From: Candidatus Brevibacterium intestinigallinarum
GTDB lineage: Bacteria > Actinomycetota > Actinomycetes > Actinomycetales > Brevibacteriaceae
Assembly: GCA_019117325.1 (NCBI GenBank)
Contig: DWZY01000158.1
Span: 1-6,412, forward strand
DNA length: 6,412 bases
Direction of reading: 5' to 3'
How positions within the stretch are numbered: position 1 is the stretch's first letter; each line of letters begins with the position of its first letter. The notes under the pieces are model-generated. The model made no database searches, was not told where the DNA came from, and saw only the letters and a list, made by a program, of their open reading frames with translations. Below, piece by piece: positions 1-5,938 of the stretch. The position numbers were made by a program, and so were the translations under genes.

Positions 1-293
1 TGTCCCCGCTCCGCCAGGACCGCCTCGTCGAGGAGCCTCTGCACCTCCTCGAGCGTGCCGCCCATCCCGTGACGGTCCAGCAGGGAGCGGCGCCGGCGCT
101 GGATGTCGCCGGCCAAGTCGTCGAGGCCGCGCGTCCGCTCACCGCCCCGACGCAGGAATTCGCGCAGTGCCTGGTCGGGACCATAGCCGGCCATGACGTC
201 ATCCGCGACGGACGCGAGCGCGTCGGCCAGATCCACGGGCGGTTCCAGTGGATCCGGACCTCCGGCGAAGCGGCCGTAGCGGACGTCATCCAT
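1..293 (-). CDS. N-terminal part of a VWA-domain-type partner protein of the MoxR-like ATPase (runs off left edge)
   Basis: An open frame starts with ATG at 293 and stays open for 97 codons to the window edge. It begins MDDVRYGRFAGGPDPLEPPV and continues with a charged, helical stretch containing QRRRRSLL (about residues 69-76) and a final LLDEAVLAE segment (87-95). From memory, this matches the N-terminus of the actinobacterial VWA proteins encoded directly after a MoxR/ChlI-like ATPase (for example the Rv0958-Rv0959 pair of Mycobacterium tuberculosis). The von Willebrand A domain with its MIDAS metal site is expected further downstream and is not visible here, so the family name rests on the N-terminal resemblance and on the neighbour. 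Its start overlaps the end of the ATPase gene by 8 nt (ATGGATGA), which suggests translational coupling and a fixed ratio of the two proteins. The frame has strong G/C bias at third codon positions, supporting real coding. The cellular role is not known to me. Confidence 0.78.
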   Translation of the reverse strand, partial: MDDVRYGRFAGGPDPLEPPVDLADALASVADDVMAGYGPDQALREFLRRGGERTRGLDDLAGDIQRRRRSLLDRHGMGGTLEEVQRLLDEAVLAERG

Positions 294-1734
294 AGACGGC
301 CTGTCCCTCCCCCGTCTCCTTCGACAGCTTCCGCGACAGGTAAAGACCCTCGAGCGCCAGCTCGATCGCCGCCGCCCGCTCCCCGTCGGACTGCGCGTCC
401 AGCCGCTCTGCGATCGCGTCGTAGAGTCCCGCCTCGTCCAGGTCCGGCAGTCCGTCCAGCAGTGCGGTGGCGGAGACCGCGTCACCCGTCGTGACGGTGA
501 CCCCGTCCTCGAACGCCCGGACCAGCGGGCCCAGGTCCAGGCCGGCCAGTCGGTGGCGCGCCGTCTCCGCGGTCGCGACGCGCAGGCCGTACTCCAGCAC
601 CTCGCGCTCCGTGCCCTCCTCACCGGGCTCGAACTCGAGCTTGCCCCGCAGCACGTCGACCAGGGTGCCCAGGTCCACGGGACGGGCCACGGCCTCGGCG
701 GCGGTGCCGTCCGGGACCGCGGTCTCCTCCCGGGATGCCTGCGCCAGCGCGGCCCGGCGACGTGCGGCGGCCGCGACCGTCTCCGCCGCCGCGATCGTGA
801 AGCGGGCGGAGACACCGGAGGACTGGTCGATCGCCGGGGACTCGCGCAGGCCGCGCGTCAGGCGGGCCAGCACTTCGATGAGGTGGTCGGGCACGTCCGC
901 GGCCAGGTGCGCCTCCTGCCGGACGACCGCGATCTCGTCGTCCAGCTCCGGAGGGTAGTGGGTGCGGATCTCCGCCCCGAAGCGGTCCTTGAGCGGGGTG
1001 ATGATGCGCCCGCGGTTCGTGTAGTCCTCCGGGTTCGCGGAGGCGACGACCAGCACGTCCAGGGGCAGGCGCAGGACGTAGCCGCGGATCTGGACGTCGC
1101 GCTCCTCCATGACGGTGAGGAGCGCGACCTGGATGCGCTCGGCGAGGTCCGGCAGCTCGTTGATCGCGACGATCCCGCGATGCGCCCGGGGCACCAGGCC
1201 GAAGTGGATGGTCTCCGGGTCGCCCAGGCTGCGCCCCTCCGCGACCTTGACGGGGTCGACGTCGCCGATCATGTCCGCGACGGAGGTGTCCGGGGTGGCG
1301 AGCTTCTCCACGAACCGCTCCGACCGGTGCCGCCAGACGATCGGCAGCTCGTCGCCCTGGGCGCGGGCGCGGGCCTGCGCCGCGGCGGTGATCGGGTGGA
1401 AGGGGTCCTCCGACAGGTCCGTGCCGGCGATCGCGGGCGACCACTCGTCCAGCAGGGCGGTGAGCGCGCGCAGCAGCCGCGACTTGCCCTGTCCGCGCTC
1501 CCCCAGCAGCACGATGTCGTGGCCGGCGATGAGGGCGCGCTCGACCTGCGGCAGGACGGTGTCGCCCAGGCCGTGGAGACCCGGCCACGGATCCGCGCCG
1601 GTGGACAGCGCGGCCAGCAGGTTCCCCCGCAGCTCCTCCCGCAGCGAGCGGGTGGCGATCCCCGCCGCGCGGAGACCGCCCAGCGTCGTGATCGTGGGCT
1701 GCGGGGAGGCGGAGGCGGCGTCGAAGGTCGTCAC
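286..1734 (-). CDS. MoxR/magnesium-chelatase-like AAA+ ATPase
   Basis: A 482-residue cytoplasmic ATPase. The P-loop GERGQGKS is at residues 78-85. The Walker B position reads GIVAINELPDL (187-197), with Asn where Asp is usual, followed by RIQVALLTVMEERD. A sensor-1-like VVASANPEDY (229-238) and LKDRFG (248-253, candidate arginine finger R251) follow. The long segment between Walker A and B carries EKLATPDTSVADMIGDVDP (143-161), typical of the actinobacterial ChlI-like group paired with VWA proteins. The C-terminal helical part (about 265-482) should form the lid and an extra domain. MoxR-VWA pairs are thought to remodel or mature partner proteins; here the target is unknown, and it is not a true magnesium chelatase since no chlorophyll genes are nearby. 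GTG at 1734 is the only workable start: an in-frame TAG lies 9 nt upstream and no ATG/GTG/TTG follows in the next 25 codons. It is cotranscribed with the overlapping downstream gene. Confidence 0.92.
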   Translation of the reverse strand: MTTFDAASASPQPTITTLGGLRAAGIATRSLREELRGNLLAALSTGADPWPGLHGLGDTVLPQVERALIAGHDIVLLGERGQGKSRLLRALTALLDEWSPAIAGTDLSEDPFHPITAAAQARARAQGDELPIVWRHRSERFVEKLATPDTSVADMIGDVDPVKVAEGRSLGDPETIHFGLVPRAHRGIVAINELPDLAERIQVALLTVMEERDVQIRGYVLRLPLDVLVVASANPEDYTNRGRIITPLKDRFGAEIRTHYPPELDDEIAVVRQEAHLAADVPDHLIEVLARLTRGLRESPAIDQSSGVSARFTIAAAETVAAAARRRAALAQASREETAVPDGTAAEAVARPVDLGTLVDVLRGKLEFEPGEEGTEREVLEYGLRVATAETARHRLAGLDLGPLVRAFEDGVTVTTGDAVSATALLDGLPDLDEAGLYDAIAERLDAQSDGERAAAIELALEGLYLSRKLSKETGEGQAVYG

Positions 1735-1746
1735 ACCTCCACGCTA
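1734..1746 (-). promoter_or_regulatory. Candidate -10 element and leaderless start for the MoxR-like ATPase
   Basis: On the minus strand TAGCGT (1746-1741) fits the actinobacterial -10 pattern TANNNT. Six bases, GGAGGT (1740-1735), separate it from the GTG start at 1734, so the expected transcription start falls on or beside the first base of the start codon. GGAGGT also looks like a Shine-Dalgarno sequence but touches the GTG with no spacer, which is too close for normal use. No clear -35 hexamer is visible 16-19 nt upstream. I favour leaderless initiation, but this is inference. Confidence 0.45.
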
Positions 1747-1856
1747 GACCGGTTCCGCGCGGGGCGATAGGGGCCGGTCCGCGGAGCAGGACGGCTCGCT
1801 ACCACTGGACGGGCGCGCCCGTGTCAGGCCGTGCAGCCGTCGTGGAGCGGCCGGGA
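1735..1856. other. Intergenic region between acyl-CoA ligase and ATPase, with a 14-bp palindrome
   Basis: These 122 bases contain no gene I can support. They hold a perfect 14-bp palindrome, ACGGGCGCGCCCGT at 1809-1822, which as RNA could form only a 5-bp stem with a 4-base loop. It lies about 75 bp before the ATPase start and about 35 bp after the ligase stop codon. It could be a weak terminator for the ligase or a protein-binding site. No run of U follows it on either strand, so neither role is secure. Confidence 0.35.
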
Positions 1857-3422
1857 TCAGCCCACCAGGTGGGCCGCGCGGATCTCCCGCTTCCGGATCT
1901 TGCCCGCCGCATCCCGCAGACGATCCGTCGTCGCTACGGTGCGTCGGGGCTGCTTCACGCGCGCCAGGTGCGCCCGCAGGTGGTCGTCCAGGTCCGCGGG
2001 AACCTGCCCGGAGTGTGTCTCCACGACGAGTGCGGGGACCGATCCCAGTTCCTCGTCGTCGATGCCCACGCAGCACGACGCCAGGACCTCCGGATGCATG
2101 TCGCTGACGGCCTCGACCTCCGCCGGGTAGACGTTGACCCCGCCCACCAGCACCATGTCTGTCCGGCGGTCGGTGAGGTACAGGTACCCGTCCGCGTCGA
2201 GCCTTCCCACATCGCCCACCGTCTCCCAGTCGTCGGAGTCGACCTCCGCCTGTGAGCCCAGGTAGTGGTAGGAGGCGGGCTCTCCCGCCCCGCGCCGCGC
2301 CCACACCACACCGGTCTCGCCGATCGGCAGCACGTGCCCCGCGTCGTCGCGGATGCTCACCTCGCCCACGACGGGTGCCCCTACGGATCCGGGGTGCTCC
2401 AGCCACTGGGTCCCGGTGATCACGGTCGCGGCCTGGCCCTCCGTCGTGCCGTAGAGCTCGCGGATCGCCTCCGGTCCCAGCCAATCGATCCATGCGCGCT
2501 TGAGCCACGCGGGACAGGGCGCTGCGACGTGGAAGAGCGTCTGGACGGACGACAGGTCGTACGCGTCCTTCACCGTCTGCGGAAGCTTCCAGATCCGCTG
2601 CATCATCGTGGGCACCGCATAGACCCAGTGCGCACGATGGCGCTCGATCATCGCGAGCGTCTCCTCCGCGTCGAAGCGCTCCATGAGCACGGTGGTGCTG
2701 CCCATCGTGAGGGCGGCCAGCGCGTCGCTGAATGAGGCGTTGTGGTGCAGCGCCGCCGTGATGAGGCAGACGGAGTGCGGCGGCACGCCCATGAGCCGGC
2801 CCATGCCCGCAATCGCCTCCGGGACCGCGGTCGAGCCGGAGACGATGAGCTTGGGCATCCCCGTGCTGCCACCGGAGGTGGGCGACTTGAGGGACGGGGC
2901 GATGACCGGCGGCAGCGGGCCCGCTTCCTGCGTGCTGGCCTCAGCGAGGTCGATGATGCGGGGGACACCCAGCGCGCGATCCGTCGTGTCGATCGCGAGC
3001 GCCGGCCGCCCCAACTCGACGAGGGCATCGAGCTCGCGCTGGACCAGCCGATCGGAGACCGGCATGGGTACGGCCCCGACCTTCCACGCGGCGATGGCCC
3101 CCAGCAGCAGGTCGGACGGGGCCGGCGACGCGAGGAGGACGAAGTCGCCCTCCCCCACTCCTCGCTGACAGAACAGGCGGGCCAGCTGGTTCGTCCGGGC
3201 CTCCAGCTGCGCGAAGGTGAGCGTTCCCGTCGAGTCGATGATCGCGTCCGTCTCCCCGCGGTCGCGGGCGTGGAGAGCGAACTGCTGGGAGAACGTGGGC
3301 TCGACGTCGACATCGAGTCCCTCACCCACGGGTGCCACGGCGATGCTGAGCTGCGAGGATGTGTGTGTCACGGCGGTGCGGCCTTCCCGGTACACCGGAT
3401 CCGCGGTCCCATCGACACGCAC
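1857..3422 (-). CDS. Acyl-CoA ligase / AMP-dependent synthetase (ANL superfamily)
   Basis: This protein of up to 521 residues should activate a carboxylic acid with ATP to an acyl-adenylate and then transfer it to CoA. Core motifs appear in order: P-loop TSGGSTGMPK (182-191), ALHHNASF (224-231), LYGTTEGQA (323-331), GDVGRLDADGYLYLTDR (403-419, with the ribose-binding Asp404), hinge and A8 motif VGGVNVYPAEVE (426-437), and a C-terminal AGKIRKRE (506-513) whose Lys508 is the expected catalytic lysine. All key residues are present, so it should be active. The GGST variant of the P-loop reminds me of bile-acid/aromatic-acid-type ligases rather than classic long-chain FadD, but substrate cannot be read from sequence. 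The frame opens with GTG at 3422. A second GTG at 3371 (residue 18), preceded by GGAAGG 10 nt upstream, is a credible alternative giving 504 residues. It is transcribed divergently from the DctP gene. Confidence 0.93.
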   Translation of the reverse strand: MRVDGTADPVYREGRTAVTHTSSQLSIAVAPVGEGLDVDVEPTFSQQFALHARDRGETDAIIDSTGTLTFAQLEARTNQLARLFCQRGVGEGDFVLLASPAPSDLLLGAIAAWKVGAVPMPVSDRLVQRELDALVELGRPALAIDTTDRALGVPRIIDLAEASTQEAGPLPPVIAPSLKSPTSGGSTGMPKLIVSGSTAVPEAIAGMGRLMGVPPHSVCLITAALHHNASFSDALAALTMGSTTVLMERFDAEETLAMIERHRAHWVYAVPTMMQRIWKLPQTVKDAYDLSSVQTLFHVAAPCPAWLKRAWIDWLGPEAIRELYGTTEGQAATVITGTQWLEHPGSVGAPVVGEVSIRDDAGHVLPIGETGVVWARRGAGEPASYHYLGSQAEVDSDDWETVGDVGRLDADGYLYLTDRRTDMVLVGGVNVYPAEVEAVSDMHPEVLASCCVGIDDEELGSVPALVVETHSGQVPADLDDHLRAHLARVKQPRRTVATTDRLRDAAGKIRKREIRAAHLVG

Positions 3423-3448
3423 GGCACCCCGGCGTGCCTGTCACCAGC

Positions 3449-3478
3449 AGGTTAGGCAGGCGCACGCGCGAGCGTCAA
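3449..3478 (-). promoter_or_regulatory. Sigma-70-type promoter for the acyl-CoA ligase
   Basis: Reading the minus strand, TTGACG (3478-3473) and TAACCT (3454-3449) are separated by 18 bases. They match the -35 TTGACA and -10 TANNNT patterns well. Transcription would start near 3442, leaving a leader of about 20 nt before GTG 3422, or about 70 nt before the alternative GTG 3371. The short first leader lacks a clear ribosome-binding site, which slightly favours the inner start. Confidence 0.6.
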
Positions 3479-3488
3479 GGATGAACGA

Positions 3489-3514
3489 ACGATCAGTGAG
3501 ATACGATCTGAGAT
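3489..3514 (+). promoter_or_regulatory. Tandem near-repeat with possible -10 element for the DctP gene
   Basis: ACGATCAGTGAGAT (3489-3502) is followed at once by ACGATCTGAGAT (3503-3514), the same word minus two bases. TACGAT at 3502-3507 fits the TANNNT pattern of a -10 element and would start transcription near 3514, about 50 nt before the ATG at 3565. I see no good -35 element at the expected distance, which would fit a promoter that needs an activator. The repeat could equally be a pair of regulator sites. Moderate to low certainty. Confidence 0.35.
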
Positions 3515-3532
3515 GCGGGTCAATTCCCCGCA
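3514..3532 (+). promoter_or_regulatory. Inverted repeat in the DctP leader
   Basis: TGCGGG (3514-3519) and CCCGCA (3527-3532) are exact complements separated by seven bases. If transcription starts near 3514, this would place a 6-bp stem-loop at the very 5' end of the DctP mRNA. As DNA it could be a 19-bp operator. The sequence shows the symmetry only; function is inferred. Confidence 0.3.
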
Positions 3533-3564
3533 CCGTTCCTTCCACTCGATTCAAAGGCGAACGC

Positions 3565-4842
3565 ATGAGGGCACACACATCACTGCACCCACGGCTGGGC
3601 CGCGCCGCGGCGCTGTCCGCACTGGCACTCGTCCTGACCGCATGCGCGGGCAGCGCGGGCGGCTCCACCTCCGGTGGCGAGGCCGGCGACGGCTTCGACT
3701 ACGGCGCGTCCGATGAGGAGGTCGCCGCCGCGCTGGAGGACCTGGAGCCCGTGACGATTACGTACCAGGTCCCGGCCACCTCGCAGGACTCGCCGCAGGC
3801 GCCGCTGGGCACGGAATTCAAGGAGGCGGTCGAGGAGCGGTCCGGTGGGAAGATCACCGTCGACCTGGCCTGGAACCAGTCGATCGCGACCTACGACGAG
3901 ATCCACGATGCGCTGGCCGACGGGCGCGTCGACATGGCCTTTACACTGCCGTCCTACGACCCGGCGCAGTTCCCGGCCTTCAACGCGCTCAACAACATGC
4001 TGGGCGGCGACCCGTCGTCCCCCATGGTCGGCGAGATCCTGGCGAACATCGTCGCGGCGGACGTCGCGTGGGGCACGCCCCAGATCCTCGAGGAATACGA
4101 GGCGATCGGCGTGACGCCGCTCGTCCCGGTCATGGCCTCAGGCAACTACTACTCGATCTGCACGGACCCTGTCCCGGACCTGGAGGACTGGCAGGGGCTC
4201 CAGGTGCGCGTCGGATCGCCGGCCGCGAATGACATGGTCGAGCACGTGGGCGGCACGCCCGTGTCCATCGCGGGCGTCGAAGCGTACGAGGCCCTGCAGC
4301 GCGGCACGATCGACTGCACGCTTGCCGTTCTGTCCGATGTGGTCCAGGGCGGCTTCTTCGAGGTCGCGCCCCACCTGGGCTACCCCACGGAGACCAGCTT
4401 CCCGCGCGTGGCCGGCGCGATCCTCACCGGATCAACGGTCGACTCCCTGCCACTGGCGTACCAGCAGATCCTCTTCGACGGGTTCGACGCGTACTTCCAC
4501 GGCGGCATGGTCTCGACCGTGGGCAGCAAGGTCGATGCGATCGAACTGGCGAACGAGGGCGACGGCAGCATCGACGAGGCCTCCACCGCGCTGCAGGATG
4601 AGATCCGGTCGTTCGCGGAGGAGACGCGCGGCGAGGTCGCGGAGTCCGGGATCATCGGCGAGGACATCCAGGAGCGCCTCGACGCCTCCCGCGAGACGTG
4701 GCAGGCGAAGATCGAGGAGCTGGGCTACGAGGAGACCGGCGAGTTCGCGGACTTCGACCAGTGGTACGACGAGAGCACCGACTACCGCCCGATCGCGCAG
4801 GCGCTGCTGGAGGAGACGATGCTGGAGCACCGTCCCGGCTGA
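3565..4842 (+). CDS. TRAP transporter substrate-binding lipoprotein, DctP family
   Basis: This 425-residue exported lipoprotein should capture a small organic anion, usually a carboxylate, outside the membrane. A basic N-region (R2, R10, R13) and a hydrophobic core lead to the lipobox LTAC, with lipidated Cys27. A Gly/Ser-rich and acidic linker follows (28-58). The DctP fold then runs from about residue 63. Family signatures include the repeated substrate-contact segment LQVRVGSPAANDMVEHVGG (212-230), where Arg215 should form the salt bridge to the ligand carboxylate, and VEAYEALQRGTID (238-250). ATG 3565 is chosen because the signal peptide begins there and AAAGG lies 7 nt upstream; the frame is open further upstream, but that stretch is antisense to the ligase gene and its promoter. 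The only cysteines besides Cys27 are Cys199 and Cys251, a possible disulfide. No DctQ/DctM membrane subunits are adjacent, so the protein is an orphan here. It is divergent from the acyl-CoA ligase. Confidence 0.92.
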   Translation: MRAHTSLHPRLGRAAALSALALVLTACAGSAGGSTSGGEAGDGFDYGASDEEVAAALEDLEPVTITYQVPATSQDSPQAPLGTEFKEAVEERSGGKITVDLAWNQSIATYDEIHDALADGRVDMAFTLPSYDPAQFPAFNALNNMLGGDPSSPMVGEILANIVAADVAWGTPQILEEYEAIGVTPLVPVMASGNYYSICTDPVPDLEDWQGLQVRVGSPAANDMVEHVGGTPVSIAGVEAYEALQRGTIDCTLAVLSDVVQGGFFEVAPHLGYPTETSFPRVAGAILTGSTVDSLPLAYQQILFDGFDAYFHGGMVSTVGSKVDAIELANEGDGSIDEASTALQDEIRSFAEETRGEVAESGIIGEDIQERLDASRETWQAKIEELGYEETGEFADFDQWYDESTDYRPIAQALLEETMLEHRPG

Positions 4843-4860
4843 CGGCCGCCGACTCCCGTG

Positions 4861-4900
4861 GACGGGCGTCCCCTCCGCGAGCGCGGACGGGGCGCCCGTC
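4861..4900. terminator. Bidirectional hairpin terminator between convergent genes
   Basis: Two 18-base arms, 4861-4878 and 4883-4900, pair around the loop GAGC (4879-4882). The outer 8 bp (GACGGGCG with CGCCCGTC) and inner 5 bp (TCCGC with GCGGA) are perfect, and four more C-G pairs lie between them with one bulged base on each side. It sits 18 nt after the DctP stop and 3 nt after the stop of the opposing reductase-like gene, so it can terminate both transcripts. No U-tract follows on either strand, as is frequent in GC-rich actinobacteria. Confidence 0.75.
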
Positions 4901-4903
4901 GCG

Positions 4904-5473
4904 TCACGGGGTCACGCGGTAGACGAGCCGGGCGAACTGTCCTGCCTGTGTCGCGCTCACCAGGGTGAGCCGGTCCGCTTCGAGCCTGCGCGGGAAGAGC
5001 GGGGCGCCGGAACCCAGCATGACGGGTGCGACGGACAGGACGATCTCGTCGAGTGCGCCGGCCTCCAGGAACTGTGCGGCCAGATCGCCCCCGCCCACGA
5101 CCCAGATGTCTCCGCCGGCCGCCGCGGTGCGCAGAGTCCCCAGGTGGTCCGCGACGTCGCCGGACAGGAACGTGACCTCCGTGCCTTCGGGGACCGGCAG
5201 GTCCCGGGTGGTGAACACGAAGACGTCCGCCGGCGCGAACGCCTCCGACCACTTCTGCGGATCCTCGAGCGCCCCCATCTCCTCCACCACCCACAGGTAC
5301 GTCGTCGATCCCATGACCTGGACGGGTGCCGCGGGCGGGGCGAGCGACGCCTGGTCCGCCTCCTCGATGGGGACGGCGAAGAGCCAGGACAGCGAGTTCT
5401 GCTGATCCGCGATCCACCCGTCGATGGAGGTCGCGGTCTCGTAGACGATGCGGCCAGTCTGCGTCGTGCTCAT
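4904..5473 (-). CDS. Dihydrofolate-reductase-like (RibD C-terminal family) oxidoreductase
   Basis: A 189-residue protein of the RibD-C/DHFR-like fold, expected to bind NADPH. The N-terminal strand ends in TSIDGWIA (15-22), followed by VMGSTTY (53-59), the glycine-rich nucleotide-binding segment VVGGGDLAAQFL (125-136), and APVMLGSGAPLFP (149-161). These are hallmarks of the small stand-alone family often annotated as dihydrofolate reductase family protein. The N-terminus differs from authentic FolA, and there is no thymidylate synthase nearby, so a housekeeping folate role is unlikely; the substrate is unknown. The start ATG at 5473 overlaps the stop of the preceding gene by four bases (ATGA), and AAGGGGGA lies about 10 nt upstream. 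The frame remains open upstream to beyond 5800, but that part is a shadow of the VOC gene. It is the last gene of a three-gene operon ending at the hairpin. Confidence 0.88.
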   Translation of the reverse strand: MSTTQTGRIVYETATSIDGWIADQQNSLSWLFAVPIEEADQASLAPPAAPVQVMGSTTYLWVVEEMGALEDPQKWSEAFAPADVFVFTTRDLPVPEGTEVTFLSGDVADHLGTLRTAAAGGDIWVVGGGDLAAQFLEAGALDEIVLSVAPVMLGSGAPLFPRRLEADRLTLVSATQAGQFARLVYRVTP

Positions 5474-5928
5474 GCGTCGTCGTCCCCCTTCGCCCCGTTC
5501 CTGAGGTCCTGCGCCAGCATGACGAGGATCCCGCTGGGACCGCGCACGTACGTGAGTCGGTAGACGTCCTCGTAGGTCGCGACTCCGCGGACCGGGTGGC
5601 ACCCGTGACGCGCGGCGATCGTGAGGGCCTCGTCGAGGTCGTCGACGGAGAATGCGACGCGGTGCATCCCGATCTCGTGCGGCTGGGTGGGCGCGGTCGG
5701 GATCGCCTCCGGGTGGTTGTACTCGAAGAGCTCGAGCCTGCCGTGGCCGTCCGGCGTCTGCAGGAGCGCGATGCGGGAGTGGTTGCCGTCGAGGCCCACC
5801 GCGGTGTCCGCCCATTCCCCCTGCACGGTGTCGCGCCCCAGGACCGTCAGTCCCAGGTCCGTGAAGAAGGCGATCGTCGCATCCAGGTCCTGCACGGCGA
5901 TGCCCACGTTCTCCAGCCGGATCGTCAT
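5470..5928 (-). CDS. VOC (glyoxalase/bleomycin-resistance fold) family protein
   Basis: This 152-residue protein has two VOC beta-alpha-beta-beta-beta modules. The first starts at LENVGIAVQDLDATIAFF (5-22) and ends with GRLELFEY (63-70). The second starts at MHRVAFSVDDLDEAL (88-102) and ends with RGPSGILVMLAQ (129-140). In metal-dependent VOC enzymes four residues bind the metal. Here Glu66 and His89 are in place, but the first position is Asn7 instead of His and the last is Met137 instead of Glu, so a canonical metal site is unlikely. I recall closely similar actinobacterial VOC proteins with the same Asn and without the last Glu, so this may be a subgroup trait rather than decay. No reaction can be assigned. 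ATG 5928 has GAGGAG six bases upstream, overlapping the stop of the thioesterase gene 10 nt away, and the 3' end overlaps the next gene by 4 nt. Confidence 0.88.
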   Translation of the reverse strand: MTIRLENVGIAVQDLDATIAFFTDLGLTVLGRDTVQGEWADTAVGLDGNHSRIALLQTPDGHGRLELFEYNHPEAIPTAPTQPHEIGMHRVAFSVDDLDEALTIAARHGCHPVRGVATYEDVYRLTYVRGPSGILVMLAQDLRNGAKGDDDA

Positions 5929-5938
5929 GGAGAGCTCC

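Noticed and set aside
553..1770. A 405-codon open frame on the plus strand, antisense to the ATPase gene
   Set aside because: It mirrors a well-supported ATPase gene, has low-complexity Arg/Gly/Asp-rich composition and no recognisable motif; such antisense frames are common in GC-rich DNA.
1744..2508. A 254-codon minus-strand frame overlapping the 3' part of the acyl-CoA ligase
   Set aside because: It is an alternate frame of the ligase gene with Gly/Arg-rich composition and no conserved motif.
3217..3564. In-frame N-terminal extension of the DctP protein by 116 residues
   Set aside because: It is antisense to the ligase gene and its promoter, and the lipoprotein signal peptide begins exactly at ATG 3565 with an upstream ribosome-binding site.
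4904..5473. Assignment as the housekeeping dihydrofolate reductase FolA
   Set aside because: The glycine-rich motif and N-terminus fit the small RibD-C-like family instead, and no thymidylate synthase gene is next to it.
4229..5563. A 444-codon open frame on the plus strand crossing DctP, the hairpin and two minus-strand genes
   Set aside because: Its product is Arg/Ser-rich, it runs through the terminator hairpin and it overlaps real genes in other frames.
5474..5815. In-frame extension of the DHFR-like protein by 114 residues
   Set aside because: It is a frame-shifted shadow of the VOC gene; the family N-terminus begins just after ATG 5473, which has the typical ATGA overlap.
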